Shown piece by piece: positions 15,290 to 27,165 of a stretch of DNA of 43,038 nt. Below the pieces are notes generated by a model, which worked only from the letters and a program-made list of their open reading frames with translations, was not told where the DNA came from and did no database searches. The translations under genes and the position numbers were made by a program. This stretch comes from Methylibium sp. (GTDB lineage Bacteria > Pseudomonadota > Gammaproteobacteria > Burkholderiales > Burkholderiaceae_C), in the NCBI GenBank assembly GCA_013824165.1, contig PNNH01000051.1, forward strand, positions 1 to 43,038. Reading direction: 5' to 3'. Position 1 is the first letter of the stretch; every line of letters starts with the position of its first letter.

Positions 15290-16169
15290 TCCCCAGCACG
15301 ATCAGCATGAAGGCCGCGCCGTGGTACCAGGCCGGCCATTCGCCCAGAAGCGCCGCCGACATCAGCGCCGCGAACACCGGCGTGAGGTTGCCGAAGAAGG
15401 CCGCCACGGTCGGGCCGGCCTGCGCCACGCCCAGGCCCCAGCAGCGGTAGGCGATCAACGAGGGGCCCAGCGCCACGAACAGCAGCGTGGCGGCAAGACC
15501 TGGCCCCCAGTGCACGGCCTGCGGGGTGTAGAGCTGCTCCAGGCCGGCCATGCTGCCGGCAAAGGCCAGGCCGAACAGGGTCTGGGCCAGCAGCATCTCG
15601 GCCCAGCCCCAGTCAGGCCGTTGCTCGCCCTGCATATGGGCCGGCGGTCGGGCCAGCAGCCAGCTGTAGAGCGCCCAGCTGAAAACCGCCAGCAACATCA
15701 GCAGGTCGCCGGGCACGAATTGCACGCGCGCCAGTGTGCTCAGGTCGCCGCGCGCGATCACCAGCAGCACGCCTGATAGCGAGAGCAGGGCGCCGATGAT
15801 CTGCTGGCGAGTCGGACGCACGCCGTACACCAACGCGCCGATGGCCAGCATCCAGACCGGCAGGCTGGCGGCGATCAGCGTCACGTTGAGCGCGCTGGAA
15901 CTGCGCAGCGCCTGGTACTGCAGCGCGTTGTAGCAGCCCATGCCGAGAAAGCCGATCAGCGCGAAATAGCGCCAGCGCGACAGCAGTGGGCGCAGATCGC
16001 CCAGCAGACGACGCCCCAGCGGCAGCAGGATCAGCAGGGCAATGCTCCAGCGCAGCGCGTTCAGCAGCAGCGGCGGCACGCTGCCCGCCATCAATCGGCC
16101 GACCACCGCATTGCCGGCCCACATCAGCGGCGGAAGAGTCAGCAGCAGGGCAAGGCGCGGAGTCAGCAT
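15258..16169 (-). CDS. EamA/DMT-family transporter
   Basis: This second drug/metabolite transporter has ten predicted membrane segments in two EamA halves, beginning LALLLTLPPLMWAGNAVVGR and ending in a basic SSARRRA tail. The open frame continues upstream to 16397, but that part is not membrane-like and would cover the start of the divergent quinone oxidoreductase gene, so ATG 16169 was chosen. No strong ribosome binding site is seen. The substrate is unknown. Its 3' end overlaps the end of the penicillin acylase gene by 32 bases. Confidence 0.87.
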   Translation of the reverse strand: MLTPRLALLLTLPPLMWAGNAVVGRLMAGSVPPLLLNALRWSIALLILLPLGRRLLGDLRPLLSRWRYFALIGFLGMGCYNALQYQALRSSSALNVTLIAASLPVWMLAIGALVYGVRPTRQQIIGALLSLSGVLLVIARGDLSTLARVQFVPGDLLMLLAVFSWALYSWLLARPPAHMQGEQRPDWGWAEMLLAQTLFGLAFAGSMAGLEQLYTPQAVHWGPGLAATLLFVALGPSLIAYRCWGLGVAQAGPTVAAFFGNLTPVFAALMSAALLGEWPAWYHGAAFMLIVLGITVSSARRRA

Positions 16170-16281
16170 GAGGGTCGCGTTGGCAAGGGCAGCAGCAAGA
16201 AGGACAAGGGGCGAGGCCGACAAAGATCGGCAAAGGCTGGCACGATAGCGGAAAAGCCCTTTTTGTATTGAAGGAGACACG

Positions 16282-17277
16282 ATGACGCGTCGCGAGCAAG
16301 CCATACAGATCGCCCAGCCCGGAGCTGCCGAGGCCATGCAGGTGGTCGAGGTCCAAGTCGGGGAGCCGGGGCCGGGAGAGATCCGCATCCGCCACAAGGC
16401 GCTGGGACTGAACTACATCGATGTCTATCACCGCAGTGGCGCCTACCCGCTGCCCTTGCCGGCCTCGCTCGGCATGGAGGCCTCGGGCGTGATCGAGGCG
16501 GTGGGCGAGGGCGTCACGCATCTGCAGGTCGGCGACCGTGCCGCCTACGCCAGCCAGCCGCCCGGCGCCTATTGCACGGCGCGGGTGATGCCGGCCCGCT
16601 GCGTGGTGCGATTGCCGGACGCGATCGATTTCGACACCGGCGCGGCCATGATGCTCAAGGGCCTGACGGCGCAGTACCTGCTGCGCCGCACCTTGCCGCA
16701 AGGCGGGCTGGCGGCGGGTGACTTCGTGCTGTTCCACGCGGCCGCGGGTGGCGTGGGGCTGATCGCCTGCCAATGGGCCAAGGCGCTGGGGCTGCGGCTG
16801 ATTGCCACGGCAGGCTCGGACGAGAAATGCGCGCTGGCGCTGGCCCATGGCGCCGCGCATGCGATCAATTACCGGCGCGAGGACTTTGCTGCCCGCGTGC
16901 GCGAGATCACCGGCGGCGCTGGCGTCAAGGTGGTCTACGACTCGGTGGGCCTGGACACCTGGGAAGGTTCGCTGAACTGCCTGTCGCCCTTCGGCCTGAT
17001 GGTCAGCTACGGCAATGCCTCGGGCTTTGTGCCGCCGCTGTCGCTGGGCACTCTGGCGGCCAAGGGATCGCTCTATGTGACGCGGCCGACGCTGTTCACG
17101 CACCTGGCCACGCGCGAGTCCACGCAGGCGATGGCGGATGAGTTGTTCGGCGTGGTCACGAGCGGGCTGGTGAAGATCGTCATCGAGCAGCGCTATCAGG
17201 GCCTGGGCGCCGTGGTGCAGGCGCATCGCGACCTGGAGGCACGCACCACGACCGGATCAGGCGTGGTGCTGCTCTGA
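16282..17277 (+). CDS. qor: NADPH:quinone oxidoreductase (zinc-free MDR family)
   Basis: The 331-residue protein matches QOR-type medium-chain reductases, which reduce quinones with NADPH in the cytosol. It has the early LGLNYIDVYHRSGAYP block, the SLGMEASGVIEAVGEGV region and the nucleotide-binding HAAAGGVGLIACQWAK turn; the structural zinc cysteines of alcohol dehydrogenases are absent. AAGGAG lies seven bases before the ATG, a strong site. It is divergent from the EamA gene, with promoters expected in the 112 bases between them. A hairpin follows the gene at 17287-17317. Exact quinone or other substrate is not known. Confidence 0.9.
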   Translation: MTRREQAIQIAQPGAAEAMQVVEVQVGEPGPGEIRIRHKALGLNYIDVYHRSGAYPLPLPASLGMEASGVIEAVGEGVTHLQVGDRAAYASQPPGAYCTARVMPARCVVRLPDAIDFDTGAAMMLKGLTAQYLLRRTLPQGGLAAGDFVLFHAAAGGVGLIACQWAKALGLRLIATAGSDEKCALALAHGAAHAINYRREDFAARVREITGGAGVKVVYDSVGLDTWEGSLNCLSPFGLMVSYGNASGFVPPLSLGTLAAKGSLYVTRPTLFTHLATRESTQAMADELFGVVTSGLVKIVIEQRYQGLGAVVQAHRDLEARTTTGSGVVLL

Positions 17278-17286
17278 AGCCCTGAG

Positions 17287-17306
17287 CCACCCGGTGAGGA
17301 CAGTCG

Positions 17307-17320
<14 letters not shown>
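17287..17320 (+). terminator. Hairpin terminator between convergent genes
   Basis: CCACCCGGTGA and TCACTGGGTGG form an 11-bp stem with one G-U pair around a 9-base loop, followed by TTT. It lies ten bases after the quinone oxidoreductase stop and includes the stop of the convergent kinase gene. The T-run is short, so strength is doubtful. Confidence 0.5.
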
Positions 17321-18812
<1,492 letters not shown>

Positions 18813-18967
18813 GGAGGGGCGGCAGGCTGGGGGCGGCACCATGGCCGCGAACTCACAGCTTCGGATTGTCGCGTGGCTGGCTCCCATTCCAGCGTGGCCG
18901 GCGAAGTTTTTGCGCCGTTTGGGTAGTAGTTGGGGACATCAGCTGTTGCAGCGCCCTGCCGCAGGGC

Positions 18968-19810
18968 TCAGTCGGCAACCGCCGCCCGGTAGGCATGCCA
19001 GCTGGCGTGGCCCAGTACCGGGCCAACCACCAGCAAACCGGCAAACCAGGGCAGCAGGGCCAGCACCACCAGCAGCGTGATCAGGAAACCCCAGAACAGC
19101 ATCACACCGGTCTGTGTCAGCACCAGACGCATGCTGGTCAGCCCGGCGGTGATGGCGTCCACCGGTCGGTCCAGCAACATCGGAATCGATACCACGCTGA
19201 TCGAATAGATCAGGCCGGCAAACACGGCGCCGACGCACAGATAGGTGACGATGAAGCCGATGTTCTCGGGCTCCAGCAGCTTGGTCAGCGAGCCTGAGAA
19301 ATCGGGCATGCCATCGAAACTGACGGCGAACACCACCAGCGAGGCACGGCCCCAGATCATCTCCAGGATCAGCAGCACCGCGCCGAAGATGGCCAGCTGG
19401 CCCATGCGCGTGTCCCAGGCGGTCAGCGAATCGCCCAAGTCGGGCTTCTCGCCGCGCTCCAGCCTCATGCTGACCTGATACAGGCCCAGGCACATGAAGG
19501 GCCCCATCAGCAGGAAGCCGGCTGAGAGCGCCAGCGTGTAGGCCGGTGCGTTCTGGTAGACCTTCAGCAGCCCCCAGCCCATCGCCATGAAGCACAGACC
19601 GTAGAACAGGCCGATGCCGGGCGCGCGCAGGAAATCTCGCCAGCCGGCAGCCAGCCAGCGCAGCGGATCGGCAAAGCCCAGCGGCCGCAGGGTGATGGCA
19701 AAGCCGGTGGCCGGATCCGTCGCGTCCGCTGAGCTGTCAACCGGCTCGGTGCTGGCCGGCGGCGTCTCCATGCCGGGTTCTTCGTCCCGGTCGGTGTGGG
19801 TGGCATTCAT
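18968..19810 (-). CDS. DUF2189 integral membrane protein
   Basis: The 280-residue protein begins with an acidic, disordered part of about 40 residues, followed by about six hydrophobic segments. The LRPLGFADPLRWLAAGWRDF entry, the FMCLGLYQVSMRLERGE loop and the HASWHAYRA end are characteristic of DUF2189 membrane proteins of Proteobacteria, whose function is unknown. A small GCCCTG-CCG-CAGGGC hairpin (18953-18967) follows the stop codon. It lies downstream of lspA on the same strand, 79 bases apart, and could be read through from that operon. Confidence 0.85.
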   Translation of the reverse strand: MNATHTDRDEEPGMETPPASTEPVDSSADATDPATGFAITLRPLGFADPLRWLAAGWRDFLRAPGIGLFYGLCFMAMGWGLLKVYQNAPAYTLALSAGFLLMGPFMCLGLYQVSMRLERGEKPDLGDSLTAWDTRMGQLAIFGAVLLILEMIWGRASLVVFAVSFDGMPDFSGSLTKLLEPENIGFIVTYLCVGAVFAGLIYSISVVSIPMLLDRPVDAITAGLTSMRLVLTQTGVMLFWGFLITLLVVLALLPWFAGLLVVGPVLGHASWHAYRAAVAD

Positions 19811-19889
19811 GCCGCCAGACTAGGGCAGTCTGGCACTTGGCAACAGCGGACTTTCCTTAGCTTCGGGCCAGCCGCCGTCTGCCAATCGC

Positions 19890-20375
19890 TCAGCTCTTGC
19901 GCACGCGCCGGATCTCGTCCCAGATCAGCAGCACCGCGCCGATGCTGATGGCGCTGTCGGCAACGTTGAACGAAGGGAAGTACCAGCCGCGCCAGTGCAG
20001 CTGGATGAAGTCCACCACATAGCCGTGCAGCAGGCGGTCCACCACATTGCCGATGGCGCCGCCCAGGATCAGCGACAGCGCGGTGGCGAACAGCAGCTGG
20101 TGACCATGGCGGCGCAGCATCCAGAGGATGAAGACCGTGGCCGCTGCGCCGATGCCGACGAAGAACCAGCGCTGCCAGCCCGAGGCGCCGGCCAGGAAGC
20201 TGAAGGCTGCGCCAGTGTTGTGCACGCGCACGACGTTGAAGAAGCTGGTGACGTAGCGGCTGTCGCCGTACTGGAAGCTGCCGAGGATCAGCACCTTGGT
20301 GAACTGGTCGGCAATGATGATCAGCGCGGCGATCAGCAGCCACTGGATCAGGCGCGGAGAAGAAGACTTGGCCAT
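19890..20375 (-). CDS. lspA: Signal peptidase II (lipoprotein signal peptidase)
   Basis: LspA cleaves the signal peptide from prolipoproteins after lipid attachment in the inner membrane. The 161-residue protein has four membrane segments and both catalytic Asp motifs: the NTGAAFS block, then [19 protein letters not shown] and FNVADSAI. The length is usual. It starts ten bases after the ileS stop codon, in the ribF - ileS - lspA order that is conserved across Proteobacteria, so it is probably co-transcribed with them. Confidence 0.97.
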   Translation of the reverse strand: MAKSSSPRLIQWLLIAALIIIADQFTKVLILGSFQYGDSRYVTSFFNVVRVHNTGAAFSFLAGASGWQRWFFVGIGAAATVFILWMLRRHGHQLLFATALSLILGGAIGNVVDRLLHGYVVDFIQLHWRGWYFPSFNVADSAISIGAVLLIWDEIRRVRKS

Positions 20376-20385
20376 GGTTGCGTCT

Positions 20386-23241
20386 TCAGGCCACGTGGCG
20401 GGTTTCGCCGCTGCCGTGCAGGTTGCTGTCGCAACGACCGCAGATCGTCGGATGCGCAGGGTTGGCGCCGACGTCCTCGCGGTAGTGCCAGCAGCGCTCG
20501 CACTTCTGATGCGTGGAGGCGCTGACTTTTATCGACAGCTCATCGGCCGCGACCAGCGTGGCTGCCGAAGTGATCAGCACAAAGCGCAGGTCCTCGCCCA
20601 GGCTTTGCAGCAGGGCCATGTCGGCCGCGTTGACCCCCAGCACCACCTCGGCCTGCAGTGAGGCACCGACGGCGCCGGTGCTGCGCACATCCTCGATGGC
20701 CTTGTTGACAGCCTCGCGGATCTCGCGCACGCGCGCCCACTTGGCCAGCAGCGTGGCATCCGGCGTCTCGAAGGCCCAGAAGGTCTCGGTGAAGATGCTG
20801 TCACCAGCCTTGGCGCCGGCAAAGACTTTCCACGCTTCCTCGGCGGTGAAGCTCAGGAAGGGCGCCATCCAGCGCAGCATCGCGTTCGTGATCTGCCAAA
20901 GCGCAGTCTGTGCCGAGCGGCGCGCCAGGCTCTTGGGCGCGGTGGTGTAGAGACGGTCCTTCAGGACATCCAGATAGAAGGCGCCCAGGTCTTCTGAGCA
21001 ATAGACCTGCAGCTTGGCCACCACCGGATGGAACTCATAGCGCTGGAAGTGCGCCAGGATCTCGGCCTGCAGCTCGGCGGCGCGGGCCAGCGCGTAGCGG
21101 TCCACTTCCAGCAGCTGATCGAAGGGCACAGCGTCGGTCTTGGGGTCGAAGTCCGAGACATTGGCCAGCAGGAAGCGCAGCGTGTTGCGGATGCGGCGGT
21201 AAGCGTCCACCACGCGGGCCAGGATCTTGTCGTCGATGCCCAGATCGCCCGAGTAGTCGGTGGCGGCTGTCCACAGGCGCAGGATCTCGGCGCCCATCTT
21301 GTCGCTGACCGACTGCGGCGCCACCACATTGCCGACCGACTTGCTCATCTTGCGGCCCTGGCCGTCGACGACGAAACCATGGGTCAGCAGGCCGCGGTAG
21401 GGCGCGCGGTCGTTGATTGCGCAGGAGATCAAGAGCGAAGAGTGGAACCAGCCGCGGTGCTGGTCGTGGCCCTCCAGATAGAGGTCGGCTTCGGGGCCGC
21501 TGTCATGCGCGGCGCCGGCATGGCTGCCCTTCAGCACATGCTGAAAGGTTGAACCGGAGTCGAACCACACGTCCAGGATGTCCTGGCCCTTGCTGTAGTT
21601 CGCGGCCTCGCTGCCCAGCCACTCGGCCGGGTCGAGTTTGGACCATGCCTCGATGCCACCGGCCTCGACCAGTTGCGCCGCGCGCTCGATGAAGGCCAGC
21701 GTGTCGGGATGGGCTTCGCCCGTGTCCTTGTGCAGGAAGATCGGCAGCGGCACACCCCAGCTGCGCTGGCGCGAGATGCACCAGTCGGGCCGGTTGGCGA
21801 TCATGTCGCGCAGGCGGGCGCGGCCGTTCTCGGGATAGAAGCCAGTCGCGTCGATCGCGTCCAACGCGGTCTGGCGCAGCGTCTTGGCGGGCTTCTCCTG
21901 CGCGAACAGGCCTTCGCCCTCGTCCATGCGCACGAACCACTGTGCCGCGGCGCGGTAGATCACCGGCGTCTTGTGGCGCCAGCAGTGCGGGTAGCTGTGC
22001 GTGATCTTGGTGTGCGAGAGCAGGCGGCCGGCGTCTTCCAGCGCCTGCGCGATGACCGGATTGGCCTTCCAGATGTGCTGGCCGCCAAACAGCGGCAGCT
22101 CGGGCGCATAAGTGCCGTTGCCCTGCACCGGATTCAGGATGTCGTCGAAGGCCAGGCCGTGGGCGACGCAGCTCTGGAAGTCGTCCAGGCCATAGGCCGG
22201 TGCCGAGTGCACGACGCCGGTGCCGTCCTCTGCGGTGGCGTAGTCGGCCAGATAGACGGGGCTCTCGCGGTCATAGCCGGCGTCGACATGGGCCAAGGGA
22301 TGCTTGAACTTCAGCATCGCGAGCTGCTTGCCCGGCGTGGTGGCCAGCACCTGGCCTTCGAGCTTCCAGCGCGCCAGGCATTTCTCGACCAGGGCCTCGG
22401 CCACCAGGTAGATGCCCTTGGGCGTGTCCACCAGCGCGTAGCTCAGCTCGGGGTTGAGATTCAGCGCCTGGTTGGCGGGGATGGTCCAGGGCGTGGTGGT
22501 CCAGATCACCGCGAAGGCGTCCTTGGCCAGCGAGGCCAGACCGAAGGCGGCGGCCAGCTTGGCGGGCTCGGCGGCCAGGAAGGCCACATCGACGGCCGGG
22601 CTCTGCTTGTCGGCATATTCGATCTCGAACTCAGCCAGCGAGGAGCCGCAGTCGAAGCACCAATACACGGGCTTCAGGCCGCGGTAGACATGGCCGCGCT
22701 CGAACAGGCGCTTCAGCACTCGGATCTCGCCGGCCTCGTTGCTGAAATCCATGGTGCGGTAGGGACGGTCCCATTCGCCCAGCACGCCCAGGCGCTTGAA
22801 GTCCAAGCGCTGTGCGTCGATTTGCTCGGCGGCATAGGCGCGGCTCTTGGCCTGCACCTCGTCGCGCGGCAGGCCGCGGCCGAAGGTCTTCTCGATCTGG
22901 TTCTCGATCGGCAGGCCGTGGCAGTCCCAACCCGGGATGTAGGCGGCGTCAAAACCTTCCAACTGACGCGCCTTGACGATCATGTCCTTGAGGATCTTGT
23001 TCGCCGCATGGCCGATGTGGATCTGGCCATTGGCATAGGGCGGGCCGTCGTGCAGCACGAATTTCGGGCGGCCGATGCGCGCATCGCGCAGCTTCTTGTA
23101 GACACCCTGGTCTTCCCATTCCTTGACCCAACCCGGCTCGCGCTTGGGCAGGTCGCCGCGCATCGGGAAGGGGGTGTCGGGCAGGTTCAGCGTGGCGCGG
23201 TAGTCGGCGGCGGCTTCGTTGGGCTTGGTGGCGTCAGTCAT
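20386..23241 (-). CDS. ileS: Isoleucyl-tRNA synthetase
   Basis: IleS charges tRNA-Ile with isoleucine in the cytosol and edits valine. The 951-residue protein has the class I HIGH motif in [10 protein letters not shown], the KMSKS loop intact in [10 protein letters not shown], the editing domain between them ([12 protein letters not shown]) and the C-terminal zinc site CERCWHY...CGRC. The start at 23241 gives MTDATKPNE, typical of betaproteobacterial IleS; the longer frame to 23298 looks non-conserved. No strong ribosome binding site precedes it. The gene lies between ribF and lspA. Confidence 0.98.
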   Translation of the reverse strand: MTDATKPNEAAADYRATLNLPDTPFPMRGDLPKREPGWVKEWEDQGVYKKLRDARIGRPKFVLHDGPPYANGQIHIGHAANKILKDMIVKARQLEGFDAAYIPGWDCHGLPIENQIEKTFGRGLPRDEVQAKSRAYAAEQIDAQRLDFKRLGVLGEWDRPYRTMDFSNEAGEIRVLKRLFERGHVYRGLKPVYWCFDCGSSLAEFEIEYADKQSPAVDVAFLAAEPAKLAAAFGLASLAKDAFAVIWTTTPWTIPANQALNLNPELSYALVDTPKGIYLVAEALVEKCLARWKLEGQVLATTPGKQLAMLKFKHPLAHVDAGYDRESPVYLADYATAEDGTGVVHSAPAYGLDDFQSCVAHGLAFDDILNPVQGNGTYAPELPLFGGQHIWKANPVIAQALEDAGRLLSHTKITHSYPHCWRHKTPVIYRAAAQWFVRMDEGEGLFAQEKPAKTLRQTALDAIDATGFYPENGRARLRDMIANRPDWCISRQRSWGVPLPIFLHKDTGEAHPDTLAFIERAAQLVEAGGIEAWSKLDPAEWLGSEAANYSKGQDILDVWFDSGSTFQHVLKGSHAGAAHDSGPEADLYLEGHDQHRGWFHSSLLISCAINDRAPYRGLLTHGFVVDGQGRKMSKSVGNVVAPQSVSDKMGAEILRLWTAATDYSGDLGIDDKILARVVDAYRRIRNTLRFLLANVSDFDPKTDAVPFDQLLEVDRYALARAAELQAEILAHFQRYEFHPVVAKLQVYCSEDLGAFYLDVLKDRLYTTAPKSLARRSAQTALWQITNAMLRWMAPFLSFTAEEAWKVFAGAKAGDSIFTETFWAFETPDATLLAKWARVREIREAVNKAIEDVRSTGAVGASLQAEVVLGVNAADMALLQSLGEDLRFVLITSAATLVAADELSIKVSASTHQKCERCWHYREDVGANPAHPTICGRCDSNLHGSGETRHVA

Positions 23242-23332
23242 GGCGGGCAGCGTTTCAGGCAGACAGGCGTCAGCCTGCAATAGAGGAGCGGCGCGCACCG
23301 AGCGCGCCGGGCCGAGAGCGGAGCTCAGCGCT

Positions 23333-24367
23333 TCAAATTCGGTCGCGGGTGGTCTGGCGACTGACCTTCACATACGGCGCCGGATGGGCGGCCAGGAACT
23401 CGCGCGCCTGCACCACATCCTGACGGATCGCGGCCGTCAATGCGTCCAGCCCGTCGTAGCGGGCTTCGTCGCGAAGTTTGTGCAGCAGTTCCACGCGCAC
23501 GAGTTTACCGTAGGCCCCTTCGCGCTCCAGCGCGGCAGGCCAGTCGAGGCAGTGCACCTCGAGCAGCACGCGGCCGCTGTCGTCTACCGTGGGGCGACGG
23601 CCCAGCGAGGCCACACCGTCCAGCGCCGTGTCAGCCAGCCCATGCACGCGCACCGCGAAGATGCCCATCGCGGCGGGCTTGTCGTGCGGGAAACGCAGGT
23701 TCAGCGTCCGGAAGCCGTCGGCCTTGCCGGCGCCGGTCTCGCCCAGGCTGCGACCCAGCTTGGCGCCATGCACCACATGGCCGGAGATCGAATAGGGCCG
23801 GCCCAACAGCCGCGCCGCGTTCTTCATGTCGCCCGCAGCCAGCGCTTCGCGCACCGCCGAGCTGCTGACGCGCAGGCCATGCACCTCGTAGCTCATCATG
23901 CGGGCCACATCGAAGCCGTGGCGTGCGCCGGCAGCATCCAGCGTCGCGTAGTCGCCCTGGCGCTTGGCGCCGAAGCGGAAGTCGTCACCGACCAGCACAT
24001 AGCGCACGCCCAGGCCTTGGCGCAGCACGCGGTCGATGAAATCCTGGGCCGGCAGCGCGGCAAGACGCTCGTCGAAGCGCAGCACGATGACCTGGTCGAT
24101 GCCGCAGCGCTCCAGCTCGCTGAGCTTGTCGCGCAGCGTGGCAATGCGCGCGGGTGCCAGCTCGGGCTTGCCGGACTTGGCGGCGAAGTAGTCTCGCGGA
24201 TGCGGCTCGAAGCTCAGCGCGCAGGACGGCAGCCCGCGGTGCTGGGCTTCCGATTGCAGCAGTGCCAGCATGGCCTGGTGGCCGCGATGCACGCCGTCGA
24301 AGTTGCCTATCGTCAGCGCACAGGCGCTGGCGATGCCGGGATGATTAAAGCCGCGAAATACCTGCAT
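23333..24367 (-). CDS. ribF: Bifunctional riboflavin kinase / FAD synthetase
   Basis: RibF makes FMN from riboflavin and then FAD. The N-terminal nucleotidyltransferase part has [14 protein letters not shown] (about residues 22-35) and the later [28 protein letters not shown] closes that domain. The C-terminal flavokinase part has [21 protein letters not shown] and the LPGTVxF-like region, ending in AREFLAAH. The length of 344 residues is slightly longer than E. coli RibF. It heads the ribF - ileS - lspA group, 91 bases before ileS. No FMN riboswitch fits in the 46 bases between it and the hybrid kinase gene. Confidence 0.97.
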   Translation of the reverse strand: MQVFRGFNHPGIASACALTIGNFDGVHRGHQAMLALLQSEAQHRGLPSCALSFEPHPRDYFAAKSGKPELAPARIATLRDKLSELERCGIDQVIVLRFDERLAALPAQDFIDRVLRQGLGVRYVLVGDDFRFGAKRQGDYATLDAAGARHGFDVARMMSYEVHGLRVSSSAVREALAAGDMKNAARLLGRPYSISGHVVHGAKLGRSLGETGAGKADGFRTLNLRFPHDKPAAMGIFAVRVHGLADTALDGVASLGRRPTVDDSGRVLLEVHCLDWPAALEREGAYGKLVRVELLHKLRDEARYDGLDALTAAIRQDVVQAREFLAAHPAPYVKVSRQTTRDRI

Positions 24368-24413
24368 GGGCGGCGATTATCCCTGCCAGGGCGGCGCCGG
24401 CCTGCCAGCGGCT

Positions 24414-26255
24414 TCAGGCGGGTGCTGCGAGTGCAGGCTGGTGCAGCCGCGCTTGCACCACGGCCAGCAGCTGCTCGATCTCGAAGGGCTTGGACAGATG
24501 GTCGTTCATGCCGCAGTCCAGGCAGCGCTGGCGGTCGGCGCTGCCGGCGTTGGCGGTCAGCGCCACGATGGGCACCGGGGCGCGCTGCCGCTGCTGTTCC
24601 TGGCTGCGCCAGCGGCGTGTGACCTCAAAGCCGTCCAGGCCAGGCATCTGGCAATCCATCAGCACGATGTCGAACTGCTCGTGCGGCTGCAGTTGCTCCA
24701 GCCTTGCCAAGGCCTGGCTGCCGTTCTCGGCTTGCTCCACCTGCAGGCCGCAGCGTTCCAGCATGCTGGACGCCACCAGCATGTTCACCGGGTCGTCCTC
24801 GACCAGCAGCACGCGGCCGTGCAGCAAGGGCAGTGCAGGCGCTGTCAGCGGGCCGGCGGGCTCCGGCAGTGCGCCTTCGCAGGGCAGGCAGGGGAGATCG
24901 AAGCTGAAGCGCGAGCCCTGGCCGGGGCTGGATTCGCACAGCAGCTCGCCGCCCATGGCACGGACCAGCTCGCGCGAAATCGCCAGACCGAGACCTGTGC
25001 CTTCGCGTTTTTGAAGGCGATCGCTGCCTATTTGCTCGAAGGGGGCAAAGATGCGCTCCAGCTCGCTGGCCGGTATGCCTTCGCCGCTGTCACTGACACT
25101 GACACGCAGACGGCCGCCTTGCAGGCCGGCTTCGACGGTGACGCGGCCTGTTTCCGTGAACTTGATCGCATTGCCAATCAGGTTGTGCAGGACCTGGCGC
25201 AGCCGGGCCGCGTCGCCCAGGCAGCGCTGCGGCAAGTCCTCGCTGAGTTGCAGCTCGAACTGCAGGCCTTTCTCCACGGCCCGGCCGGCCAGCAGGCGAC
25301 TGACCTCGTCCAGCGTCGAGCGCAGGGCCAGCGGCTGCTGCGCGACGAGCAGCTTGCCCGATTCGATGCGGGCCAGATCCAGCATGTCGTTGACCAGTTC
25401 CAGCAGGTGGCGGCCCGAGCGCTGCATCAGGCCGATCTGCGCGCTCTGTTGCGGCGTCAGCGCCGAGCGCTCCAGCAGCTGCGCCATGCCGAGAATGCCA
25501 TTCAGCGGGGTGCGGATCTCATGGCTGAGCATGGCCACCAGGCGAGACTTGCTGTCGCTCTGCCGCTGTGCTTCCAGCAAGGCCTGCTGGCGCAGCTCGG
25601 CGTTGTGCGCATGGGTGAAGCGCAGCCGCATCAGCTCGACGCTGCGGGCCTCCATGCGTCTGGACTCCATCAGCGAGACCGCCAGGAAGATGGCCAAGCC
25701 GGCTGCGCTGTAGCTACCGGCGGGCGTGGCTTGCCAGAGCAGGTGGATCAGCAGCGGACTGAGGCTCAGCGTGGCAAAGAGCATGTAGGTGCGCGCGCTG
25801 CTGAGCGTCAGCAGCGCGATCGCGCAGATGCCGACCAGGGTGGCAAGCAGGGCGCCGTTCAGGCCGGGCACGGTCGGTGTGTCCAGCAGGCCCAGCGCGC
25901 CCCAGCTCAGGCCGTCCAGCGCCAGCAACACCAGGTAGCGCCGCATCCAGCGCGGGCTGTCGGCGGGTGTGGGCTGGCTGCGCTGGTAGTGCCGCACATC
26001 GAGCCAGCGCAGCAGCGCGATGGCGGTGCGTGCGCCCATCCAGGCCAAGAGCACGCTGTTCGGCAGCTTGCCCCACAGGAAGGTGAAGGGCAGCAGGCAG
26101 AACAGCAGGCCGAGCAGCACAGGCGTCGTCGTGGCGGAATACAGGGCGGCCAGACGCTCTGCAGCCACCAGGGCGGCGATGTCCGCTGGTTTGGCGTCTG
26201 TTCCTGTCATCGATGCCGCCGGTCCGACGGACCAGGCTTGGCTCTGTGTGCTCAT
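24414..26255 (-). CDS. Hybrid sensor histidine kinase with receiver domain
   Basis: The protein has about six membrane segments (residues of roughly 45-200), then a coiled coil, a HisKA domain with LSHEIRTPLNGILG, an ATP-binding domain (LIGNAIKFTETG, DSGEGI, GTGLGLAI) and a C-terminal receiver with VLLVEDDPVNML, phosphorylated Asp in VLMDCQMPG and Lys in LSKPF. There is no Hpt domain in it, so the phosphate must pass to a separate Hpt protein or be held. The start at 26255 gives MSTQSQAW; other ATGs at 26339 and 26210 are possible. The membrane part resembles sensors without a large periplasmic domain. The signal is unknown. Confidence 0.9.
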   Translation of the reverse strand: MSTQSQAWSVGPAASMTGTDAKPADIAALVAAERLAALYSATTTPVLLGLLFCLLPFTFLWGKLPNSVLLAWMGARTAIALLRWLDVRHYQRSQPTPADSPRWMRRYLVLLALDGLSWGALGLLDTPTVPGLNGALLATLVGICAIALLTLSSARTYMLFATLSLSPLLIHLLWQATPAGSYSAAGLAIFLAVSLMESRRMEARSVELMRLRFTHAHNAELRQQALLEAQRQSDSKSRLVAMLSHEIRTPLNGILGMAQLLERSALTPQQSAQIGLMQRSGRHLLELVNDMLDLARIESGKLLVAQQPLALRSTLDEVSRLLAGRAVEKGLQFELQLSEDLPQRCLGDAARLRQVLHNLIGNAIKFTETGRVTVEAGLQGGRLRVSVSDSGEGIPASELERIFAPFEQIGSDRLQKREGTGLGLAISRELVRAMGGELLCESSPGQGSRFSFDLPCLPCEGALPEPAGPLTAPALPLLHGRVLLVEDDPVNMLVASSMLERCGLQVEQAENGSQALARLEQLQPHEQFDIVLMDCQMPGLDGFEVTRRWRSQEQQRQRAPVPIVALTANAGSADRQRCLDCGMNDHLSKPFEIEQLLAVVQARLHQPALAAPA

Positions 26256-26421
26256 GCCGTTGCTTGTGGCCTCGGTCTGTGCCTGGGCTCGTGGTTCTGC
26301 ATCAAGGGCCCCCTCGGCCCGCAACGCGCAAGTTTCCACTGGCGCGCAGCAGGCGCCGGACTAGGATCAACCCTGGGCGTGGTGTGGCGGCCTCAACACA
26401 GGCCTGCGAATTGCGGACTTG

Positions 26422-27165
26422 TCAGCTGCTGATAAGACTGGGGCTGGCCACCCAGGTCCATGCGCCGGGCGCGAGATCGGCCGGCAGCCGCAACGCGCCG
26501 AACTGCGGCCGGTGCAGGGCTTCGCAGCGGTTGCCGACTGCAGCAATCATGCGCTTGACCTGGTGGTACTTGCCTTCAGTCAGCGTCAGGCGCAGGCCGT
26601 GGCCGTCGCCAAAGGCTTCGGCGGCTTCGGCCATGGCGAGTTCCGGCGGGCGCGGCTTGGGCGCCGGCCGGCCGGGCCGGGCCTCGGCCGGTGGTTCGCG
26701 CAGCTCAACGCCGGCCAGCAACTGAGCCACCTGCTCGGGCGTCACCGGGTGCTTGCAGCGCGCTTCGTAGACCTTGGGCACATGGTGCTTGGGGCTGGTG
26801 AGCTTGTGGATCAGCGTGCCGTCATCGGTGAGCAGCAACAGGCCGGTGGTGTCTTCGTCGAGGCGGCCGACCGGCTGCACATCGCGTTCGCGCAGCGGCG
26901 CCGGCAGCAGGCTCATCACGCTGGGGTGGTGCTTGGGCTTTTGCGAGCACTCGTAGCCGGCCGGCTTGTTCAGCAGGATCAGCGCCTTTTCATAGAAGGG
27001 CCAGGTCTTTCCACTGACCTCGAACACCAGGCCGTCCGTGGCGAACTCGGCGTCCGCGTCATCGACGATCTCGCCGCCGATCTTGACTTCGCCGTTGTAG
27101 ATCAGGCTCGCGCACAGGCGGCGGGTGCCGAAGCCCTGGGAGAAGAGAATTTGTGAGAGGCGCAT
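26422..27165 (-). CDS. rsuA: 16S rRNA pseudouridine synthase, RsuA family
   Basis: The protein should isomerise one uridine (position 516 in E. coli) of 16S rRNA. An S4 RNA-binding domain at the N-terminus (RLSQILFSQG..TRRLC) is followed by the synthase domain with catalytic Asp in GRLDEDTTGLLLLT, then KVYEARC and the EGKYHQVKRM motif. An Arg/Pro-rich insert of about 30 residues (around RPGRPAPKPRPPE) is unusual. The start codon overlaps the stop of the helix-hairpin-helix gene by one base (TGATG), so the two are coupled. Confidence 0.92.
   Translation of the reverse strand: MRLSQILFSQGFGTRRLCASLIYNGEVKIGGEIVDDADAEFATDGLVFEVSGKTWPFYEKALILLNKPAGYECSQKPKHHPSVMSLLPAPLRERDVQPVGRLDEDTTGLLLLTDDGTLIHKLTSPKHHVPKVYEARCKHPVTPEQVAQLLAGVELREPPAEARPGRPAPKPRPPELAMAEAAEAFGDGHGLRLTLTEGKYHQVKRMIAAVGNRCEALHRPQFGALRLPADLAPGAWTWVASPSLISS

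Noticed and set aside
21673-23283. Long plus-strand open frame (536 codons) opposite ileS
   Set aside because: Antisense of a conserved essential gene with no recognisable protein features.
24368-24413. FMN riboswitch upstream of ribF
   Set aside because: Only 46 bases separate ribF from the kinase gene stop, too few for an RFN element, and no RFN motif is visible.
24366-26432. Long plus-strand open frame (688 codons) opposite the hybrid kinase
   Set aside because: It mirrors the real kinase gene at high GC, is Gln/His/Ala-rich without known motifs, and has no ribosome binding site.
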